Part shown: positions 25,501 through 32,318 of the stretch, piece after piece | How positions within the stretch are numbered: position 1 is the stretch's first letter | Layout: every line of letters starts with the position of its first letter | NCBI GenBank assembly: GCA_026392415.1 | Contig: JAPLCC010000015.1 | Coordinates: forward strand, 142,231-206,230 | Direction: 5' to 3' | Source: Propionibacteriales bacterium | GTDB taxonomy: Bacteria; Actinomycetota; Actinomycetes; Propionibacteriales; Nocardioidaceae | DNA: 64,000 bases | Translations under genes and position numbers: made by a program | The notes under the pieces: generated by a model | The model's database searches: none | What the model saw: the letters and a program-made list of their open reading frames with translations, nothing else | Told to the model about the DNA's origin: nothing

Positions 25501-25966
25501 GCACCGCGTTGTTGAGCTCGGCGAGGAATTGCACCGTCGCCACGCCGTCCTCGGGCAGGGCCGGCAGCTGGTCCTTCCAGGCCGCCGTCGCCACCGAGTC
25601 GTCCACCGGACGGAGGTACGGCGCCAGGTCGGCCGCGACGTCCGGCTCGTAGGCGAAGGGGATGCGTTCGGCGTACTCCTCGATGAAGAAGTCGAACGGG
25701 TTGATCACCATCATGTCGGCGACCAGACCGACCGTGATGTCGAGCTTGTCGACCTTCTCGGGGAAGACGAGGCGCGCCAGCCAGTTGCCGAACGGGTCCT
25801 GCTGCCAGTTGATGAAGTGCCCGGCGGGCTCGACCTTCAGGGAGTACGCCTCGACCGGTGTCCGGCAGTGCGGCGCGGGCCTCAGCCGCACGACATGCGG
25901 CGCCACCGCGACCGGACGGTCGAAGGCGTACGTCGTGCGGTGCTCGAGGGCGACCTTGATGGACAT
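22565..25966 (-). CDS. Transglutaminase-DUF2126 fusion protein
   Basis: 1133 aa. Residues 1-290 are a transglutaminase with cysteine in GIGSCRDSAWL, histidine in DLHAWTEV and aspartate in GMDPTS. The rest is the DUF2126 region (MGGEPTFVSMADASTPEWNTD, VHRGQGKWYPGEPLPRW, TGTGGGNHLTLGGP, HRAEFCIDKLYSPDS), common in such fusions. About 28 residues near 430-460 (PLVEEVAQQPSR ... LLDQRGA) are encoded by an in-frame family A repeat. The ATG at 25966 has TAGGCT six bases upstream, so the operon transcript is probably leaderless. First gene of the ATP-grasp operon. Confidence 0.9.
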   Translation of the reverse strand: MSIKVALEHRTTYAFDRPVAVAPHVVRLRPAPHCRTPVEAYSLKVEPAGHFINWQQDPFGNWLARLVFPEKVDKLDITVGLVADMMVINPFDFFIEEYAERIPFAYEPDVAADLAPYLRPVDDSVATAAWKDQLPALPEDGVATVQFLAELNNAVHRDVAYSVRMEPGVQTPDQTLALGIGSCRDSAWLLVSLLRQYGLAARFVSGYLVQLASDPYATEGLDGPTGPTEDFTDLHAWTEVFLPGAGWVGMDPTSALFAGEGHIPLSATPHPSSAAPIEGATEPTEVTFGFSNTVTRVHEDPRVTAPYTQAQWERIDAVGADVDKRLEAGDVRLTMGGEPTFVSMADASTPEWNTDADGDVKRELASDLADRLRDLFARGGVVHRGQGKWYPGEPLPRWSIGLQWLADGTPLWSDPTLLADPWSAPLVEEVAQQPSRDPLGDGLETGRETALLDQRGAEALGHEVTRLLALPDSQLRPAFEDPFSALADHVRKPEGQAPDGVDPTEELVARLDADVTTPTGWVLPLTTGETGWTSPVWTFRRGRLVLTPGTSAVGLRLPLDAIAWVDSEGPAEPSYLEAREPLVANIPTVELVDPDGAERTALAFEEREGHVHVFLPPTSELENYVSLLHVVETAAAALGCPVVLEGYQPPPDPRLVQLSVTPDPGVIEVNVQPTRSWPEMRDLTTTLYSQARLAQLTTEKFDHDGLHTGTGGGNHLTLGGPQPIDSPLLRRPDLLVSLITYWQRHPSLSYLFSGRFIGPTSQAPRFDEGRPEAVYEMEIACAEVARLVETFASSDAGADDDDEWTGGPRPWLVDRALRHLLTDLTGNTHRAEFCIDKLYSPDSSRGRLGLLELRGFEMPPHPQMALVQALLVRSLVAMFWERPIDPSTTPLIRWGTRLHEDFLLPQGAIADIAEVVADLADFGIDFDPSWLAPFTEFRFPRIGFSDFTAAGGARIHMELRQGIEPWHVLGEEATGGGTARYVDSSVERIQVTVAGINPDRHLVTCQGVPVPMTRIDASNAFYGGVRYKAWQPWSALHPSIEVDSPLTFDVIDLDAGVSLGGATYHVVHPGGRNYDHPPVNAQEAEARRAARFETTRNTAGRVDVAALRRTAREVASTEYPHTLDLRRVRRRTP
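24603..24693. repeat. Family A element inserted in the DUF2126 gene
   Basis: 91 bp with perfect 15-bp terminal inverted repeats CGTTGGTCGAGGAGG and CCTCCTCGACCAACG. Inside are GGGCCG/CGGCCC, two GTCTCGAGAC sites and GGTTGC-TGC-GCAACC. It keeps the minus-strand frame open and adds roughly 30 residues to the protein. Confidence 0.85.
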
Positions 25967-25972
25967 GACAGC

Positions 25973-25978
25973 AGCCTA
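25973..25978 (-). promoter_or_regulatory. -10 box TAGGCT of the transglutaminase/ATP-grasp operon
   Basis: TAGGCT on the minus strand with six bases (GCTGTC) before the ATG at 25966 and no Shine-Dalgarno sequence; a leaderless promoter. Confidence 0.55.
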
Positions 25979-26106
25979 GAGAGGTGCGCGCGACCGCGGG
26001 TTTCGGTGAGGTCACGACCTCGGCCGCGGGCGGCTCCTCACCCCGTCGCTCAGGTCGCCGGCGAGAAGGCCGATCGGCATGGGTCCACTGACCTGCTGGA
26101 GCCCTC

Positions 26107-26688
26107 GTGCCTGCCTTTCGACGACTGACCGTCCCGCTCGCCCTGCTGCTGGCCGCCGCGGTCTGGCTCACCCTGCTCGTCGCGGCGACGCCGGCCCGGG
26201 CCGCACTGCCGCTCGAGGACTACGCGCCGTACCAGCCGCAGACCCGCTGCTCACCGTCCGCCAAATCCGGCACCGTCGTCCTCCGGTCCTGGACCGTACG
26301 GCGCTTCGGGGGGTCGGCCGGCGGGATCTCGCGGGCGTGCGGAGGCAGCGGGTCGGAGCACAAGGAGGGGCGGGCCTTCGACTGGACCGTCGACGCGCGC
26401 CGCGCGGCCGACCGGAAGCGGGTGCACGACTTCCTCGTCGCGTTGTTCGCCGAGGACGCCGAGGGCAACCCCGATGCGCTCGCCCGACGAATGGGGATCA
26501 TGTACATCATCTGGAACGACCGGATCTGGTCGGCGTGGAACGGCTTCCAGGCCAAGGCCTACCTCAGCTCGTCCTGCAAGTCCCTGCGCCGGTGTTCGGC
26601 CACGTTGCGGCACCGCAACCACGTGCACGTCTCGCTCACGAGGTTTGCTTCCCGCGGGCTCTACTCCTGGTACGCCGACCGGGGCTGA
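26107..26688 (+). CDS. Secreted LAS-type peptidase-like protein
   Basis: 193 aa. The start is GTG with GGAG five bases upstream. A signal peptide (LALLLAAAVWLTLLVAATPARA) ends near residue 36. The mature part has SEHKEGRAFDW and HRNHVHVSL, the H-x(n)-D and H-x-H metal ligands of LAS/VanY-like peptidoglycan enzymes, and is close to the ARB_07466-like C-terminal domain found in actinobacterial secreted proteins. Two cysteine pairs (CS...C, CKSLRRC) suggest disulfides. It probably acts on cell-wall peptides; not proven by the sequence. Confidence 0.75.
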   Translation: MPAFRRLTVPLALLLAAAVWLTLLVAATPARAALPLEDYAPYQPQTRCSPSAKSGTVVLRSWTVRRFGGSAGGISRACGGSGSEHKEGRAFDWTVDARRAADRKRVHDFLVALFAEDAEGNPDALARRMGIMYIIWNDRIWSAWNGFQAKAYLSSSCKSLRRCSATLRHRNHVHVSLTRFASRGLYSWYADRG

Positions 26689-26713
26689 ACGCCTCGGTCC
26701 TGCGGCGTCGGCG

Positions 26714-27412
26714 TCAGAACTCGTCGACCCGCCAGAGGCCGCCGACCTTGACCAGCTCGACGTCCGAGGTCTCCTTGTCACCGGCGAAGGTGACCTCGAC
26801 CGGCACGGTGGCCGTACCCGCGGCGTCGTTCACCTTCGGGGTTCCGATCGTGTACTCGAAGCTGTCAGCGAAGTCCGACGGGATGTCCTTCGGGTCGCAG
26901 TTGCCCTCTTCCTTGATGTAGTCCTCGGTGACGAGGTCTTCGGCCGTCGCACAGTCGCCGTTGGCCACCGAGTCGAGGAAGGCCTGGACCACGGACTTCG
27001 GGTCGTTGGCGACCGCGTCGGCAGTGCTGTTGCCACCGATGACGCCACCGCTGGTCGACGGGTCGGTCGGGCCGGTGGGCGTGCTTGCTTCGGTCGGGCT
27101 GGCCTCGGTCGGGCTGACCGTCTCGCTGCTGACGTCGGTCTCCGCGCTCGAGACGTCGCTCGACCTCGTGTCGTCGCCGTCCTTGGCGTCCTTGTCGTTG
27201 TCGTCACCGGTGAGCAGCAGGATCAGGCCCACGATGACGCCGGCGAGCGCGAGCACACCGATGACCGCGAGCGTGATCCACAGGCCCTTGCCCGACGTGT
27301 CCGAACCGTAGCCACCTGCGCCCGGCGGCGCCGGGAAGGGCGGGCCACTCGGAGGTCCGGGCGGCGGAGGGGGCGGGGGCACGGCACCGTAGGGCTGATT
27401 GGGGTCGCTCAT
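26714..27412 (-). CDS. Proline-rich single-span membrane protein
   Basis: 232 aa from the ATG at 27412, which overlaps the upstream TGA by ATGA. Residues 1-45 are a proline-rich cytoplasmic tail, followed by one membrane helix (LWITLAVIGVLALAGVIVGLILLL), a Thr/Ser/Glu-rich linker with SPTEASPTEAS repeats, and a C-terminal DUF4878-like domain with two cysteines (GDCATAED, GNCDPKD) and a closing GGLWRVDEF strand. It is built like the proteins at 13939 and 15650. Function unknown. Confidence 0.75.
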   Translation of the reverse strand: MSDPNQPYGAVPPPPPPPGPPSGPPFPAPPGAGGYGSDTSGKGLWITLAVIGVLALAGVIVGLILLLTGDDNDKDAKDGDDTRSSDVSSAETDVSSETVSPTEASPTEASTPTGPTDPSTSGGVIGGNSTADAVANDPKSVVQAFLDSVANGDCATAEDLVTEDYIKEEGNCDPKDIPSDFADSFEYTIGTPKVNDAAGTATVPVEVTFAGDKETSDVELVKVGGLWRVDEF

Positions 27413-28005
27413 GGCTGCACCTGTTCGAGATAGTCGGAGAACCACGACTCCAACGCAGACGGGTCGGTCGGGAACTCCGTGGGGAAATCGGAAGGGAACC
27501 CGGACGGCAGACCGGGCAGGTCGGGCTGATCGGGCTGATCGGGCTGATCGGTCGATGACGACGACGGGGGCGTGGGCATGTCGGTCGGGAAGTCGGAGGA
27601 GTCGATCGTCGGGAGGTCCAGCGACGACTCGTCTGCCGGCGTACCGACGTCCGAGGTCGTGCTGCTCGCGTCGTCCCCGGCGCTGTCCTTGTCCTTGTCC
27701 TCGCCCATCAGCACGATGCCGCCGACGACGGCGATCGCGATCAGCACGAGAACCCCGCCGACCGCCAGCGCGATCCGCAGGCCCCGGCCGACCTGCAGCT
27801 GGCCGGGCGGCAGCGGACCGGGCACCGGGGGACCAGGCGTGGGAGGAATGGGCAGCTCACCGGTCGCAGGCGTGGGCACGACGACCGTGGACTCGTCGGC
27901 AGCGGCGCCACGACGGTGATCGGTCCAGGCGTTGCCGTCGTACCAGCGCTCGCCACCGTCACCGTCGGCGTACCAGCCGGGCTGGCTGGGCGTGGGTCCG
28001 GACAC
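27409..28005 (-). CDS. DUF2510-domain single-span membrane protein
   Basis: 198 aa from a GTG at 28005 with AGGAG five bases upstream. An N-terminal DUF2510 motif (PGWYADGDGGERWYDGNAW), a Pro-rich segment, one membrane helix (RIALAVGGVLVLIAIAVVGGIVLM) and a Ser/Asp/Pro-rich outside tail with DQPDQPDQPD repeats can be seen. It has no folded outside domain, unlike its coupled partner at 26714. The longer upstream open frame is read-through of the amidinohydrolase region and has no coding character. Confidence 0.72.
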   Translation of the reverse strand: MSGPTPSQPGWYADGDGGERWYDGNAWTDHRRGAAADESTVVVPTPATGELPIPPTPGPPVPGPLPPGQLQVGRGLRIALAVGGVLVLIAIAVVGGIVLMGEDKDKDSAGDDASSTTSDVGTPADESSLDLPTIDSSDFPTDMPTPPSSSSTDQPDQPDQPDLPGLPSGFPSDFPTEFPTDPSALESWFSDYLEQVQP

Positions 28006-28082
28006 CGGGGCTCCTGGTGGGGGGTCATCGGGAGAGAACGGGCTCCACCGTATCCCGCAGGCGCCGCCGTCAACCCTCCCGG

Positions 28083-29000
28083 TCAGGCCGCGGCTGCCCC
28101 CGGTACGACGACACTGCCGCCGCTGACGATCTCGAGATCGCGACCGATGGTGATGTCGAGCGGGTTGGTCAGGCAGCGGATCGAGCCGCCACCGAGGTGG
28201 AACTCGCTCACGTCGACCACGACGACCTCGAAGCCGAGGGTCTCCAGCCAGTTCCGCACGCGCCGCGGGCACGCGGGCATCACGACGGTGCGGCCCACGA
28301 CGACCGAGTTGGCGCACCAGGTGCCGAGGGCTTCTTCCTCGCTGAGGATGATCGGCTGCGGGATGACGTCCAGCAGCGCGGCCGCCGACTCCTCGTCGAA
28401 GGCGCTCGGGCAGATCAGTGCGTGGTCGGCGTCGAGCGGGCAGAAGGCGAGGTCGAGGTGGTACATCCCCGGGTGCACGATCCGGGCGCCGCGGACCTGG
28501 ATGCCGAGGTCGTCCGCGAGCTGCTTGAGGGCGAGCTCGTCGGTGCGTGGTCCGTAGCCGACGACGAGCTCGCCCTGGAACGGGAAGGCGTCGCCGGACT
28601 CGAAGTGGGCGCCGATGCCTTCGCGACCGATGTGCGTGGCCGCGAAGCCGTGCGACTCGAACCACGCGCGTGCGGCAGGGGTCTCGATCCGGCGCTGCGG
28701 GTAGCGCATGTGCGACATCAGGACAGAGCTGCGGCCGGGCCCGGACCAGTCGGGCCGCAGCGCCACGAGGCCCAGATTCATCGCATAGACCATGTCAGGC
28801 GCCTCGGGCAGGGCCGGGATCACGTCGACGGTCACGCCGAACGCGCGCAGCGTCGCGACCAGCTCGTCCCACTGGGCGCGGGCGCGGCCGGGGTCGGGCT
28901 GCACGGCCGGGTTCATGTACGGGTTGATGGCGTAGTCGACGCGGAACGCCGACGGCTCGACCATCGCGTAGTGCTGACCCCACTCCAGTGTCGCCGTCAT
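28083..29000 (-). CDS. Dimethylargininase/amidinotransferase-family hydrolase
   Basis: 305 aa, ATG with GGGAG upstream. The pentein-fold motifs are present: NPYMNPAVQPDP near the N-terminus, ESGDAF, the histidine in HPGMYHLDLAFCPLD and the catalytic cysteine in GGGSIRCLTNP at the C-terminus. Members hydrolyse methylarginines or arginine to citrulline, or transfer the amidino group; the length and motifs favour the DDAH/arginine-deiminase-like hydrolases. It is divergent from a GntR regulator with a palindromic operator between them, which suggests induction by a substrate. Confidence 0.85.
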   Translation of the reverse strand: MTATLEWGQHYAMVEPSAFRVDYAINPYMNPAVQPDPGRARAQWDELVATLRAFGVTVDVIPALPEAPDMVYAMNLGLVALRPDWSGPGRSSVLMSHMRYPQRRIETPAARAWFESHGFAATHIGREGIGAHFESGDAFPFQGELVVGYGPRTDELALKQLADDLGIQVRGARIVHPGMYHLDLAFCPLDADHALICPSAFDEESAAALLDVIPQPIILSEEEALGTWCANSVVVGRTVVMPACPRRVRNWLETLGFEVVVVDVSEFHLGGGSIRCLTNPLDITIGRDLEIVSGGSVVVPGAAAA

Positions 29001-29066
29001 GGTGGCTCCCTCTGCGCAGTCCGTGGCCCACGGACATCCCTCGGGTCAACGACGACCCACCGTAAG

Positions 29067-29085
29067 TTGTCAGACAATCTGACAA
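29067..29085. promoter_or_regulatory. GntR-type operator in a divergent promoter
   Basis: TTGTCAGACAATCTGACAA: perfect 8-bp arms around CAA, placed between the amidinohydrolase gene and the GntR gene. FadR-type GntR proteins bind short palindromes like this next to their own genes. Confidence 0.6.
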
Positions 29086-29140
29086 GTCCAACGATAGCGG
29101 CACCAGCCACGGAGTGGTCAATGGGCGGCACAATGGGTCC

Positions 29141-29836
29141 ATGCCCGTCTCGACGAACGCCCCCTTCGCGTCCCTGAGCGTCGAGCACGCCTCGACCGTC
29201 TCGCGCGTCGCAGCGGAACTCCGCCGGGCAGTTTTCGAGGGCGAGCTCGAGAGCGGCACGCCGCTGCGCGAGATCGCGCTGGCCGAGTCGCTGGGCGTGT
29301 CCCGACCGACGGTCCGCGAGGCCCTGACGGTGCTGGTGGCCGAGGGACTGGCGACCCGCGAGCCGCACCGCGGCGTCACCGTGGCCACGCCGCGGGCGGA
29401 GTCGGTCCGCGACGTCTGCAAGGCGCGCTGGGTGCTCGAGGGAGCCGGCGTCCGGGCATGGGCCACCGCCGACGACGTACGACGCCAGCGCGTGCGCGAG
29501 ACCCTGGCCGCCTACACCAGCGCGGTGCGCGGTGGTGAGGCGTCGTACGAGGAGCTCAACGAACGCCACCTGTCCTTCCACGTCTCGCTCGTCGAGCTGA
29601 CCGGCAGCCCGCGCCTGGTCCAGATGGCCGAGGCACTGATGGACGAGCTCAAGCTGGCCCTGGCCCAGGTCGACCGTCTGAACCGCAACGCCCACAACGA
29701 GGCCGAGTCGCACGAGGGACTCGTCACGCTCCTGGAGGCGGGCGACCTCGACGGCGCCGATGGCGCCTACGAGTTCCTTCGCAACCACATCGACGCCGCC
29801 GAGGTGGAGGTCATCGAGGCGCTCGGTCTCGAGTAG
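29141..29836 (+). CDS. GntR-family (FadR subgroup) transcriptional regulator
   Basis: 231 aa from the ATG at 29141 (29114 is an alternative without a clear ribosome site). The winged helix is at about residues 15-80 (LRRAVFEGELESGTPLREIALAESLGVSRPTVREALTVL), followed by an all-helical FCD ligand domain (HLSFHVSLVELTGS, EAESHEGLVTLLEAGD) with typical metal-binding D/H positions. It probably represses the divergent DDAH-like gene through the palindrome at 29067-29085 and is induced by an arginine-related metabolite; the ligand is inference. Confidence 0.85.
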   Translation: MPVSTNAPFASLSVEHASTVSRVAAELRRAVFEGELESGTPLREIALAESLGVSRPTVREALTVLVAEGLATREPHRGVTVATPRAESVRDVCKARWVLEGAGVRAWATADDVRRQRVRETLAAYTSAVRGGEASYEELNERHLSFHVSLVELTGSPRLVQMAEALMDELKLALAQVDRLNRNAHNEAESHEGLVTLLEAGDLDGADGAYEFLRNHIDAAEVEVIEALGLE

Positions 29837-29866
29837 GCCCGCCCACACGACTGTCAGACTGGGAGA

Positions 29867-30262
29867 ATGCTGGCCTTCCTCTCGCGCTGGGCGATCACGG
29901 CGGCCGCGGTCGCCCTCGCCGCGCAACTCATCGACGGCATCTGGTTCACCGGACCCAACACGGGCCGCGCGGAGATCGAGCACAACATCGTGCCGCTCCT
30001 GGTCGTCGCCCTGATCTCGTGCGCGATCACGTCACTGGTGAAGCCGGTGCTGGTCTTCTTGTCGATTCCGTTCATCCTGCTCACGCTCGGCCTGTTCCTG
30101 CTCGTGCTCAACGCACTGCTCCTGCAGCTGACGGCGTGGCTCGCCGACGTGGTCGACATCGGTTTCCGGGTCGACGGCTTCTGGCCCGCCGTCGGGGGCG
30201 CGATCATCATCAGCATCACGACGTGGTTCCTCGACGCCATCGTCGGCGTCGAGGACGACTGA
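29867..30262 (+). CDS. Phage-holin-family (DUF360-type) membrane protein
   Basis: 131 aa with four hydrophobic segments (residues about 5-22, 42-58, 63-90, 105-125). The pattern LISCAITSLVKPVLVFLSIPFILLT and the closing VGGAIIISITTWFL match the PF04020 family, named after phage holins but widespread in bacterial chromosomes with no phage link. No phage genes are nearby. It precedes the phosphatase gene by two bases and is probably co-transcribed. Confidence 0.82.
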   Translation: MLAFLSRWAITAAAVALAAQLIDGIWFTGPNTGRAEIEHNIVPLLVVALISCAITSLVKPVLVFLSIPFILLTLGLFLLVLNALLLQLTAWLADVVDIGFRVDGFWPAVGGAIIISITTWFLDAIVGVEDD

Positions 30263-30264
30263 CG

Positions 30265-30777
30265 GTGCCGAGCGCACCGCCGCCTCGCACGCCCGGCCGC
30301 TACCGCATCGCCGTCGTGTGCCTGGGCAACATCTGCCGCTCCCCGATGGCCGACGTGGTCCTGAATGCCCGGATCCGCGACGCAGGGATGGACGACGCCG
30401 TCGAGGTGGTCAGCGCCGGGACCGGCGGCTGGCACGCCGGCGACCCGATGGACCGCCGGGCGGCCGCCCTCCTCACGACCGAGGGGTACGACGCCAGCCG
30501 GCACCGCGCACAACAGGTGCAGCCTTCGTGGCTCGACGAGTTCGACCTGGTGCTCACGATGGACCGCGACAACCTGCGCGACGTGCGCAGCCTGCGCACC
30601 GACGCCGTCGACGAGCGCCGGGTCCGCCCGTTCCGCGACTTCGATCCGGACGAGCCGGGCGGCGAGGTGCCGGACCCCTACTACGGCGGCGCATCCGGCT
30701 TCCGTGACGTGCTCGCGATGGTCGAGCGCACGGCGGACACCCTCGTGGCCGAGGTCACCCTGGCTCTGGCCCGCTGA
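30265..30777 (+). CDS. Low-molecular-weight protein-tyrosine phosphatase
   Basis: 170 aa from the GTG at 30265, with GAGGA about nine bases upstream in the end of the holin-like gene. The active-site loop CLGNICRS (Cys-x5-Arg) near the N-terminus and the general-acid loop DPYY near residue 135 are both intact, and length fits the family (about 150-170). It is a cytoplasmic enzyme that removes phosphate from tyrosine; partners are not evident. Confidence 0.9.
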   Translation: MPSAPPPRTPGRYRIAVVCLGNICRSPMADVVLNARIRDAGMDDAVEVVSAGTGGWHAGDPMDRRAAALLTTEGYDASRHRAQQVQPSWLDEFDLVLTMDRDNLRDVRSLRTDAVDERRVRPFRDFDPDEPGGEVPDPYYGGASGFRDVLAMVERTADTLVAEVTLALAR

Positions 30778-30821
30778 CGCAGGCGCCGTCTGGTGCTACT
30801 CACCAGTCACCCTTACTTTGC

Positions 30822-30833
30822 TAGGACGTCCTA
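30822..30833. promoter_or_regulatory. MarR-type palindrome before the 3-hydroxyacyl-CoA dehydrogenase gene
   Basis: TAGGACGTCCTA, the core of the 18-bp palindrome found at 32269-32286. The right arm continues identically (CGTCCTACTA) while the left arm diverges. It lies 37 bases upstream of the start codon. Confidence 0.6.
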
Positions 30834-30869
30834 CTAATTGGGCGGCTGACCGAGGTTGAGGAGAAGCGG

Positions 30870-31718
30870 ATGAGCATCGAGCGCGTTGGAGTGGTGGGCT
30901 GCGGCCTGATGGGGTCAGGCATCGCCGAGGTGTGCGCCCGCGCCGGCAAGGACGTCGTCGTCCTGGAATCCTCCGCTGCCGCCGTCGACGCCGGCCGCCA
31001 CCGCCTGGAGACTTCGCTGAAGCGCGCCGAGAGCCGCGGCAAGATCGAGTCCGCGGACGCCGTACTCGCCCGGATCCGGGTGGTCGAGGACATCGAAGCC
31101 CTTGCCGACCGCGACTTCGTCGTCGAGGCCATCGTCGAGGACGAGGTCGCCAAGACCGACCTGTTCCGCAAGCTCGACGCCGTCGTCACCAGCCCGGACG
31201 CGATCTTGGCCTCCAACACGTCGTCGATCCCGATCATGAAGCTCGCCGTCGTCACCCAGCGCCCCAGCCACGTGCTGGGCGTGCACTTCTTCAACCCGGT
31301 CCCCGTGCTCAAGCTCGTCGAGCTCGTCCCCTCGCTGATGACCGCCGATGCGACCGTGGAGCGGGCCCGTACGTTCGTCGAGGGCGACCTGGGCAAGAAC
31401 GCCATCGACTGCCAGGACCGCGCCGGCTTCGTCGTCAATGCCCTGCTGGTCCCGTTCATCCTCTCGGCCATCCGGATGCTCGAGTCCGGCTTCGCCACCG
31501 CCGAGGACATCGACCAGGGCTTCGTACTCGGCGCCGCACACCCGCAGGGACCGCTGGCTCTGGCCGACCTGATCGGACTCGACACCACCCGCGCGATCGC
31601 CGAGTCGCTCTACGAGGAGTTCAAGGAGCCGCTCTACACGGCACCGCCGTTGCTCAACCGGATGGTCGAGGCCGGGCTGCTCGGTCGCAAGACCGGCCGG
31701 GGTTTCTACACCTACTGA
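30870..31718 (+). CDS. 3-hydroxybutyryl-CoA dehydrogenase
   Basis: 282 aa, ATG with GAGGAGA five bases upstream. The NAD-binding Rossmann motif is GCGLMGSGIAEVCARAG; SNTSSIPI, the catalytic HFFNPVPVLKLVELV and the C-terminal helical domain (DRAGFVVNALLVPFILSAIRM, GLLGRKTGRGFYTY) match FadB2/Hbd enzymes. It oxidises short 3-hydroxyacyl-CoA with NAD(P). The promoter palindrome is shared with the IcmF gene beyond the MarR regulator. Its 3' end overlaps the convergent marR gene by seven bases. Confidence 0.93.
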   Translation: MSIERVGVVGCGLMGSGIAEVCARAGKDVVVLESSAAAVDAGRHRLETSLKRAESRGKIESADAVLARIRVVEDIEALADRDFVVEAIVEDEVAKTDLFRKLDAVVTSPDAILASNTSSIPIMKLAVVTQRPSHVLGVHFFNPVPVLKLVELVPSLMTADATVERARTFVEGDLGKNAIDCQDRAGFVVNALLVPFILSAIRMLESGFATAEDIDQGFVLGAAHPQGPLALADLIGLDTTRAIAESLYEEFKEPLYTAPPLLNRMVEAGLLGRKTGRGFYTY

Positions 31719-32215
31719 GGAAAATCGCCTGACGCCCGGCGCATCCGGCGCAACAGCTGGTAGGCGTCGTCCTGCTGGCGGTCGGTGAGGCCGGTGATCG
31801 CGAAGTCGATGTCGCTCACCGCGTCGGTCGCCTTCTTGACGGTCGCCCGACCCTGGGTGGTCAGCCGCGCGAGCGTGCGGCGACGGTCGTCCTTGTCGGG
31901 GACGCGCTCGACGAAGCCCTGCGCCTCGAGCCGGTCGATCGCACTCGTGACCGAGGTCGGGTGGACCATCAGCCGCTCGCCGATCTTGCTCAGGGGCAGT
32001 GAGCCGCTCTTGCTGAAGTGGAGCAGGACCAGGACTTCGTAGCGCGAGAACGTGAGCCCGAACGGCTTCAGTGCGGCGTCGAGCGCACTGATCATCAGCT
32101 GCTGGACCCGCATCACCGAGGTCGCCAGCCGCATGGCGGTCGCATCGCCGAAATGCTCGCCCCAGAGATCACCTGCTCGATCAATCGGATCGAACGGGAG
32201 GCGTGGCGCGGACAT
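31712..32215 (-). CDS. MarR-family transcriptional regulator
   Basis: 167 aa. Typical MarR winged helix: FGLTFSRYEVLVLLHFSKSGSLPLSKIGERLMVHPTSVTSAIDRLEAQGFVER with the wing DKDDRRRTLARLTTQGR. TAGGGT sits six bases before the ATG, so it is probably leaderless. It is divergent from icmF and convergent with the 3-hydroxyacyl-CoA dehydrogenase gene. The palindrome at 32269-32286 lies in its own upstream region, so autoregulation and control of both enzyme genes is the simplest model. Confidence 0.87.
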   Translation of the reverse strand: MSAPRLPFDPIDRAGDLWGEHFGDATAMRLATSVMRVQQLMISALDAALKPFGLTFSRYEVLVLLHFSKSGSLPLSKIGERLMVHPTSVTSAIDRLEAQGFVERVPDKDDRRRTLARLTTQGRATVKKATDAVSDIDFAITGLTDRQQDDAYQLLRRMRRASGDFPQ

Positions 32216-32221
32216 GCCCCG

Positions 32222-32227
32222 ACCCTA
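32222..32227 (-). promoter_or_regulatory. -10 box TAGGGT of the leaderless marR promoter
   Basis: TAGGGT on the minus strand, six bases (CGGGGC) before the ATG at 32215; no ribosome site. Confidence 0.5.
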
Positions 32228-32268
32228 GAGGATCACACAGGGAAACCGACACACAGACTTCACATATT

Positions 32269-32286
32269 TAGTAGGACGTCCTACTA
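32269..32286. promoter_or_regulatory. 18-bp perfect palindrome, MarR operator candidate
   Basis: TAGTAGGACGTCCTACTA lies between marR and icmF, 33 bases before the icmF start. Its core recurs at 30822-30833 before the dehydrogenase gene. Confidence 0.7.
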
Positions 32287-32318
32287 TCGGAGGTCCGAAG
32301 ACCCTGGAGGATCCCTGC

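Noticed and set aside
29867..30262. Prophage signal from the holin-family gene
   Set aside because: The family is common on bacterial chromosomes and there are no integrase, capsid or lysin genes nearby.
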